This document shows positions 38,152 through 42,695 of a stretch of 42,695 bases of DNA, piece after piece. The notes beneath the pieces are model-generated. The model saw only the letters and a list, made by a program, of their open reading frames with translations. It did no database searches and had not been told where the DNA came from. The DNA comes from an uncultured Calothrix sp. Its GTDB lineage: Bacteria > Cyanobacteriota > Cyanobacteriia > Cyanobacteriales > Nostocaceae. Every line of letters begins with the position of its first letter. Position 1 is the first letter of the stretch. The stretch lies in NCBI GenBank assembly GCA_937973965.1, contig CALJJQ010000070.1, positions 1-42,695 on the forward strand. The letters are read 5' to 3'. The position numbers were made by a program, and so were the translations under genes.

Positions 38152-39549
38152 ATGGAAACACCTTTAGACGTATCAATTACAACTACAATCAGTCCTCCCG
38201 CAAGTGAAGGACGAGATGAACCCTCTACTGGGTACGCATGGTGGGCTGGAAATGCTCGTTTTGTAAATAAATCCGGTCGATTTTTAGGCGCTCATGTTGC
38301 CCATGCAGGATTAGTGGCATTTTGGGCTGGAGCAATGTTGCTGTTTGAAGTAGCCCATTATACTCCAGAAAAACCCATGTATGAACAGGGTTTAATCCTA
38401 ATGCCCCACATCGCCACCTTGGGGATTGGGGTTGGACATGGGGGAGAAGTGACGGATATTTTCCCATTTTTTGCGATCGCGGTGGCTCATTTGATTGGTT
38501 CAGCAGTATTGGGTTTTGGTGGTTTGTACCATTCCCTCAAGGGTCCGGAAAAATTGGCGGGCTTTTTTGATTTTGATTGGAGGGATAAAAATAAAGTCAC
38601 CAGTATCCTCGGTTTTCACTTAATTGCCCTGGGTGTGGCGGCCTATTTACTAGTGGGTAAAGCGATGATTTGGGGCGGTTTATATGACACCTGGGCACCG
38701 GGTGGGGGAGATGTGCGGCTGGTGACAAATCCAACTTTAGACCCACGGATTATTTTTGGTTATTTACTCAAACCCTTCACGGGGGGACAGGGTAGTATCG
38801 TTAGTGTGAATAACCTGGAGGATTTGGTCGGTGGTCATATTTGGATTGGTGGTATTTTGATTTTGGGGGGAATTTGGCATATTGTCACCGAACCGTTTAA
38901 ATGGACTCACAAGGTCTTCATTTGGTCAGGTGAAGCCTATCTTTCCCAGAGTTTAGGTAATGTTGCTGGACAAGCAATTATTGCCACCATGTTCATCTGG
39001 TTCAATAATACCGCCTATCCCAGTGAATTTTACGGTCCGACGGCTCCGGAAGCATCCCAAGCTCAAGCCTTAATTTTTGTCGTTCGTGACCAGAAATTGG
39101 GGGCAAATGTTGCATCAGCCCAAGGACCAACCGGACTAGGGAAATACCTCATGCGATCGCCGACTGGGGAAATTATCTTTGGTGGGGAAACCATGCGTTT
39201 TTGGGATGTACGCGCTCCTTGGTTAGAACCTCTACGCGGACCCAATGGATTAGATATCAAAAAAATTCAAAACGACATCCAGCCGTGGCAAATCCGTCGT
39301 GCTGCTGAGTACATGACCCACGCACCTTTAGGTTCCCTCAATTCTGTTGGTGGTGTGGCCACAGAGATTAATTCCTTTAATTTTGTTTCCCCCCGTACCT
39401 GGTTAGCAGCAGCTCACTTTGTCTTCTTTTTACTATTCTTAGTCGGTCATCTGTGGCACGCAGGTCGAGCTAGAGCTGCTGCGGCTGGATTTGAAAGGGG
39501 GCTAGACAGGGAGGATGAGCCAGTTTTATCCATGAAACCACTAGATTAG
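38152..39549 (+). CDS. psbC2: Far-red photosystem II CP43 antenna protein
   Basis: The CP43 inner antenna of photosystem II, 465 residues, with six hydrophobic helices bearing His residues for chlorophyll ligation (for example [23 protein letters not shown]). The large lumenal loop contains GGETMRFWD; Glu346 and Arg349 correspond to Glu354 and Arg357 in the usual numbering, which bind or surround the Mn4Ca cluster, so this CP43 should serve an oxygen-evolving complex. The N-terminus runs to [14 protein letters not shown], longer than many mature CP43. I used ATG 38152. A 42-codon frame begins 12 bp after its stop and psbB2 begins 156 bp after it. Confidence 0.95.
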   Translation: METPLDVSITTTISPPASEGRDEPSTGYAWWAGNARFVNKSGRFLGAHVAHAGLVAFWAGAMLLFEVAHYTPEKPMYEQGLILMPHIATLGIGVGHGGEVTDIFPFFAIAVAHLIGSAVLGFGGLYHSLKGPEKLAGFFDFDWRDKNKVTSILGFHLIALGVAAYLLVGKAMIWGGLYDTWAPGGGDVRLVTNPTLDPRIIFGYLLKPFTGGQGSIVSVNNLEDLVGGHIWIGGILILGGIWHIVTEPFKWTHKVFIWSGEAYLSQSLGNVAGQAIIATMFIWFNNTAYPSEFYGPTAPEASQAQALIFVVRDQKLGANVASAQGPTGLGKYLMRSPTGEIIFGGETMRFWDVRAPWLEPLRGPNGLDIKKIQNDIQPWQIRRAAEYMTHAPLGSLNSVGGVATEINSFNFVSPRTWLAAAHFVFFLLFLVGHLWHAGRARAAAAGFERGLDREDEPVLSMKPLD

Positions 39550-39560
39550 GACAAAAAATC

Positions 39561-39689
39561 ATGGCAAACAGGATTATCAGCCTAATTATTGCTCATGTGG
39601 CAGTGAAAACGATGATTGCGATCGCTGCCTTTTGTAAAACATTTTTCCCCCATTCCTTACAAAACACCTATCTGTTTTTATTGGCGTAA
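39561..39689 (+). CDS. Small hydrophobic protein between psbC2 and psbB2 (42 aa, candidate)
   Basis: An ATG 12 bases after the psbC2 stop opens a 42-codon frame that ends 15 bases before psbB2. It reads as MANRIISLIIAHVAVKTM followed by IAIAAFCKTFFPHS and a hydrophobic tail, so it has about two short hydrophobic stretches around a Lys/Cys/Phe-rich middle and could be a single-span membrane peptide. A GC-rich HIP1 site lies inside. I recognise no known small photosystem subunit, in particular not PsbH or PsaI. The tight fit between two co-oriented photosystem genes makes translation plausible, but it may be a remnant or chance frame. Confidence 0.35.
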   Translation: MANRIISLIIAHVAVKTMIAIAAFCKTFFPHSLQNTYLFLLA

Positions 39690-39704
39690 TCAGGAGCATA
39701 ATTA

Positions 39705-41237
39705 ATGGGACTACCTTGGTATCGCGTTCACACAGTAGTTCTCAATGACCCAGGTCGGTTAATCGCCGTTCACCTCATGCATACAGCCCTCACCGCCGGT
39801 TGGGCTGGTTCAATGGCACTGTATGAATTGGCACTCTTTGACCCCAGTGACCCCGTATTCAACCCGATGTGGCGACAGGGTATGTTTGTTTTACCCTTCA
39901 TGACTCGACTGGGAATTACCCAATCCTGGGCTGGTTGGAATATTACTGGAGAAGCAGTAAATGGTTTCACCCTGTGGACTTTTGAAAGTGTAGCAGCTGC
40001 CCATATTATTTTGGCAGGTTTGTTATTTCTAGCAGCCTGTTGGCATTGGGTATACTGGGATTTAGAATTATTTCAAGACCCTAAAAGTGGCGAGTCATTT
40101 CTCGATTTGCCGAAAATTTTTGGCATTCATTTACTATTAGCTGGTTTGCTTTGTTTTGGGTTTGGCGCTTTCCATTTAACGGGTATTTTTGGACCAGGAA
40201 TGTGGGTTTCTGACCCCTATGGATTAACTGGACATATTCAAGGAGTTGCACCAGAATGGGGACCAGATGGCTTTAATCCCTATAATCCGGGTGGTGTTGT
40301 TGCTCACCATATTGCGGCGGGAATTGTAGGTATTATAGGCGGCATATTTCATATTAGTGTCCGACCCCCAGAAGTTTTGTATCGAACCCTGCGCATGGGT
40401 AATATCGAAACGGTTTTAGCCAGTGCTTTAGCTACTTTCTTTTTTGCTGCTTTTGTGGTTTCAGGAACCATGTGGTATGGTACAGCAACAACACCCATTG
40501 AACTATTTGGACCAACTCGCTATCAATGGGATAGTAGCTATTTCCAAACAGAAATATCCCGTCGAGTGCAAACTAGTTTAAATCAAGGTACAACTCTTGC
40601 TGAAGCTTGGTCAAATATCCCCGATAAATTAGCCTTTTACGATTATGTCGGTAATAGTCCAGCCAAAGGTGGATTATTCCGGGTTGGTCCAATGGTAAAA
40701 GGAGATGGAGTAGCCCTATCTTGGCTAGGTCATCCTGTTTTTCAAGATAGGGAAGGTCGGGAATTAACTGTACGCCGAATGCCCAACTTTTTTGAAACAT
40801 TTCCAGTGGTATTGACGGATCAAGATAACATTGTTCGTGCAGATATTCCTTTCCGTAGAGCCGATTCTAAATTAAGTTTTGAACAAACAGGAGTTACTGT
40901 TAGTTTTCTGGGTGGAACACTCAATGGACAAACTTTTAGCGACCCTGTAGAAGTCAAAAAATATGCCCGTCGCGCTCAACTAGGAGAAATATTTGCATTT
41001 GACACTCAAACTTTCAAATCTGATGGTATTTTCCGCACCAGTACGCGGGGATGGTTTGCCTTTGCCCATGCTTGTTGGGGTTTATTATGGTTTTTTGGTC
41101 ATATTTGGCATGGTGCAAGAACCATATTCCGAGATGTGTTTGCGGGAATTGATCCTGAATTAGATGAAGAACAAGTTGAGTTTGGTGTCTTCCAAAAAGT
41201 TGGTGATGTTAGCACCCGGAAAAAGCAATTAGTTTAA
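39705..41237 (+). CDS. psbB2: Far-red photosystem II CP47 antenna protein
   Basis: The CP47 inner antenna of photosystem II, 510 residues, the normal CP47 size. The N-terminus [19 protein letters not shown] is the classical CP47 start. Helix His residues visible include [24 protein letters not shown] and VAHHIAAG, and the large lumenal loop runs from about 255 to 450. The C-terminal helix ends in [21 protein letters not shown]. An AGGAG-like ribosome site lies about 8 bases before ATG 39705. In other reported FaRLiP clusters psbH2 lies in the same region; here psaF2 follows 89 bp downstream and there is no room for psbH2. Confidence 0.96.
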   Translation: MGLPWYRVHTVVLNDPGRLIAVHLMHTALTAGWAGSMALYELALFDPSDPVFNPMWRQGMFVLPFMTRLGITQSWAGWNITGEAVNGFTLWTFESVAAAHIILAGLLFLAACWHWVYWDLELFQDPKSGESFLDLPKIFGIHLLLAGLLCFGFGAFHLTGIFGPGMWVSDPYGLTGHIQGVAPEWGPDGFNPYNPGGVVAHHIAAGIVGIIGGIFHISVRPPEVLYRTLRMGNIETVLASALATFFFAAFVVSGTMWYGTATTPIELFGPTRYQWDSSYFQTEISRRVQTSLNQGTTLAEAWSNIPDKLAFYDYVGNSPAKGGLFRVGPMVKGDGVALSWLGHPVFQDREGRELTVRRMPNFFETFPVVLTDQDNIVRADIPFRRADSKLSFEQTGVTVSFLGGTLNGQTFSDPVEVKKYARRAQLGEIFAFDTQTFKSDGIFRTSTRGWFAFAHACWGLLWFFGHIWHGARTIFRDVFAGIDPELDEEQVEFGVFQKVGDVSTRKKQLV

Positions 41238-41271
41238 GTTTGTGGTTGCCATTTTGTGTGTTTGGTAGTGC

Positions 41272-41289
41272 GGGCTTTTTTCTAGCCCG
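41272..41289 (+). terminator. Possible terminator between psbB2 and psaF2
   Basis: CGGGCT / AGCCCG around a six-base T-rich loop, followed by TTTCCTCTTCT, 34 bases after the psbB2 stop. The stem is short, so this may be a weak terminator or attenuator. Confidence 0.45.
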
Positions 41290-41326
41290 TTTCCTCTTCT
41301 CTATTCCCTCAAAAAAAGATAAATCT

Positions 41327-41806
41327 ATGAAATACATATTTGCCCTATTTCTGGCCATTACTATCTGGCTGCATATTACCCCCACTGCATTAGCCGAAAA
41401 CACAACCCTAGTACCTTGTTATAAATCACCCGCATTTGTGGAGCGAGTGAAAAATGCACCTGATAGTTATTACACCACAAAACCATTACAAGCCTATTCC
41501 CAACTACTTTGTGGAGAAGATGGTTTACCAAGAATAGCCCTTGACCGTTTAAGTTTAACAATTGATGTGCTGATTCCCATCGCCATATTTATTTACACTG
41601 CTGGTTTGATTGGATGGAGCGGTCGCTCATATTTGCAAGCAATTAAAAAACAAGGTATGGCAGAAGAAAAAGAAATATTCATTGATATCCCATTGTTTAT
41701 TTCTTGTGTGTTAATGTCCCTACTTTGGTTTGTACTTGCTTTCAAGGAATTAATGACAGGTGAGTTAACAGCCAAGGATGAAGAAATTCCTATTTCCGTG
41801 CGTTAA
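41327..41806 (+). CDS. psaF2: Far-red photosystem I subunit III
   Basis: PsaF, the photosystem I subunit on the plastocyanin/cytochrome side, 159 residues. MKYIFALFLAITIWLH begins a signal peptide that would be cleaved after Ala-Leu-Ala23. The mature part begins ENTTLVPCYKSPAFVERVKNAP and has the conserved LLCGEDGLPRI, then the membrane segment IPIAIFIYTAGLIGWSGRSYL and EKEIFIDIPLF. Two Cys (Cys31 in VPCYK and the one in LLCG) suggest the known disulfide. I chose ATG 41327, which gives a proper signal peptide, over an upstream in-frame ATG at 41240 that would add 29 residues spanning the terminator-like hairpin. psaJ2 is 38 bp downstream. Confidence 0.94.
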   Translation: MKYIFALFLAITIWLHITPTALAENTTLVPCYKSPAFVERVKNAPDSYYTTKPLQAYSQLLCGEDGLPRIALDRLSLTIDVLIPIAIFIYTAGLIGWSGRSYLQAIKKQGMAEEKEIFIDIPLFISCVLMSLLWFVLAFKELMTGELTAKDEEIPISVR

Positions 41807-41844
41807 GTCTTTCAAAATACCAAATCAAAATCTCAAGGAAAAAC

Positions 41845-41994
41845 ATGGAAGTCCGTTATTTTCTGAAATATATTTCGACAGTCCCTGTAGTCGCAACCAT
41901 ATTGGTAATTGCAATTTCCGTCGTGATGATTGTTTTGAACTACATATTCCCTGGTTTGCAATACGGTACATTTTTCCATCCCTTACCCTCCTAG
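41845..41994 (+). CDS. psaJ2: Far-red photosystem I subunit IX
   Basis: A 49-residue photosystem I subunit J, a single-span protein that packs against PsaF. MEVRYFLKYISTVPVVATI is the normal PsaJ start (usual form MKHFLTYLSTAPV), the hydrophobic helix covers about 11-33, and FPGLQYGTFFHPLPS closes it. Ordinary PsaJ ends at FHPL; here Pro-Ser and the stop follow. AAGGA sits five bases before ATG 41845. The last codon-stop region (CTAG at 41991-41994) coincides with the left end of a family A mobile-type element, so the extreme C-terminus was probably set by that insertion. Confidence 0.92.
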   Translation: MEVRYFLKYISTVPVVATILVIAISVVMIVLNYIFPGLQYGTFFHPLPS

Positions 41995-42179
41995 TACCAC
42001 GCAGCGTACACCTACCTTTTCCCTCGCACCCATGCTCCGCGTGGGTGCGGAATCTACGAAGGTTCTACCTCGTGAAGGCAGTATAGCCCTCGCTGACTGA
42101 GTAACCACCCAGAGCATGGTCACTAGATAAAAGTTGTGACTAAATTAATACTCGGTTTATTTGCGCTAACCTGTAATAG
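41991..42179. repeat. MITE-like element, family A, copy 3
   Basis: Begins CTAGTACCACGCAGCG and ends GCGCTAACCTGTAATAG, imperfect inverted ends. Internal words CATGCTCCGCGTGGG and CAGAGCATGGTCACTAG match copy 1 at 8052-8229. Copy 2 (19318-19475) is the inverse. The start overlaps the psaJ2 stop codon TAG. Confidence 0.8.
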
Positions 42180-42279
42180 TTTCGCAAATATCTATATTGC
42201 ATGGTCAGAACCCGACCCTAAACATTTGAGCAACAGCGAGAATGGGGGTGGGTTCCTTCTTTTTATGGGTTCACATAGG

Positions 42280-42503
42280 GATTAAAGAACAATACAGTTC
42301 AGTTAGACTTCAAAGCCTGATTATTGGGTCGGTTGGGTTGAAGAGTAGCCCTCGTGGAATGCGTCCCCACGCGGAGCATCGGGACGAGATCATCAGAAAA
42401 ACTGTGTGAACTTATGGCTAAATTTCCACAAAATCAACAGTCTATGCAAAGCCTCAAGCCAACCTACAGTTATCTTTAACACCAACCGTATTGGATTAAA
42501 GAA
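42280..42503. mobile_element. MITE-like element, family B, copy 2, with 10-bp duplications
   Basis: The element proper is 42290-42493 (204 bp), starting CAATAC and ending GTATTG. GATTAAAGAA is directly duplicated on both sides (42280-42289 and 42494-42503). It is the same element as 35603-35945 in the same orientation, without about 139 internal bases. It lies downstream of psaJ2. Confidence 0.85.
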
Positions 42504-42567
42504 AATCTTTGTTGAGATTAACATTAAAGTAAATCAAGCAAAAGTTGAAAAGATGCTATTAAGTAGC

Positions 42568-42695
42568 TAGTCAAAATTAATTACATAGTTTTGACCAAAT
42601 TCTCTCAGGATTTTTTCTAGAGATGTAACAAAAGTTTGCCAGCTAGAATAAGCATCTATTTCAATCCATTGATACTTAATAAATCGCCAGAGAAT
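42568..42695 (-). CDS. C-terminal fragment of a transposase-like protein (runs off the window)
   Basis: The minus strand has an open frame entering from the right edge and stopping near 42568. Its residues read ...RFIKYQWIEIDAYSSWQTF... and end ...FGQNYVINFD. I recognise this pattern as similar to the C-terminal end of DDE transposases of the IS630-like type in cyanobacteria, but that is from memory. The position of the stop may be off by one base because I could not recount the line exactly. It could also be another gene. Confidence 0.45.

Noticed and set aside
39561-39689. The small frame as PsbH2 or PsaI2
   Set aside because: Length and sequence fit neither; it has no PsbH-like charged N-terminus and no PsaI-like pattern.
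41778-42086. 102-codon frame covering psaJ2 and the family A repeat
   Set aside because: psaJ2 in another frame has a good ribosome site and clear PsaJ sequence; the longer frame reads on into repeat DNA.

Overview
The window comes from a cyanobacterium, most likely a filamentous heterocyst-forming one (Nostocales-type). Evidence: GCGATCGC (HIP1) octamers recur throughout, the DNA is AT-rich, phycobiliprotein and photosystem genes are present, there is a CcbP-type calcium-binding protein, a cyanobacterial-type IspH, and many short dispersed repeats in the gaps.

Layout. 1-11 kb: housekeeping and hypothetical genes separated by repeat-rich gaps: an O-methyltransferase, the tRNA hydroxylase TrhO, an AIM24-type protein, a VOC-fold protein, a large subtilisin-like protease, a YiaA/B-type membrane protein, CcbP and a DUF1517 membrane protein. 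11.5-17.5 kb: two large signalling proteins in tandem, a CheB-CheR-PAS-kinase-receiver fusion and a receiver-GAF-kinase. 17.7-22.7 kb: a HEAT-repeat protein divergent from an atypical phycobiliprotein-like gene, then ispH and a metallophosphoesterase.

23.3-42.0 kb: a far-red light photoacclimation (FaRLiP) cluster. The control genes rfpB-rfpA-rfpC lie on the minus strand: a response regulator, a knotless phytochrome kinase and a single receiver. Divergent from them on the plus strand are chlF (chlorophyll f synthase), a far-red psbA, three ApcD-type alpha-allophycocyanins, apcB2, apcE2, psbD3, psbC2, psbB2, psaF2 and psaJ2. The expected logic is that RfpA senses red/far-red light, phosphate passes through RfpC and RfpB, and the plus-strand genes are induced. 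ChlF then makes Chl f, the allophycocyanin paralogues and ApcE2 build bicylindrical far-red antenna cores, and the paralogous subunits replace their white-light counterparts in the photosystems. The assignment rests on diagnostic residues: the Gln-Asp pair and loss of Mn ligands in ChlF, and a VIPEDV loop replacing the bilin Cys in ApcE2.

The cluster is incomplete in this window. psbH2, psaA2, psaB2, psaL2 and psaI2 are not seen, and psbB2 is followed directly by psaF2-psaJ2. Gaps inside and beside the cluster hold several families of small MITE-like elements. One family has two copies with clear 10-bp target-site duplications, and another begins inside the last codon/stop of psaJ2. The window ends in what looks like the C-terminus of a transposase gene.
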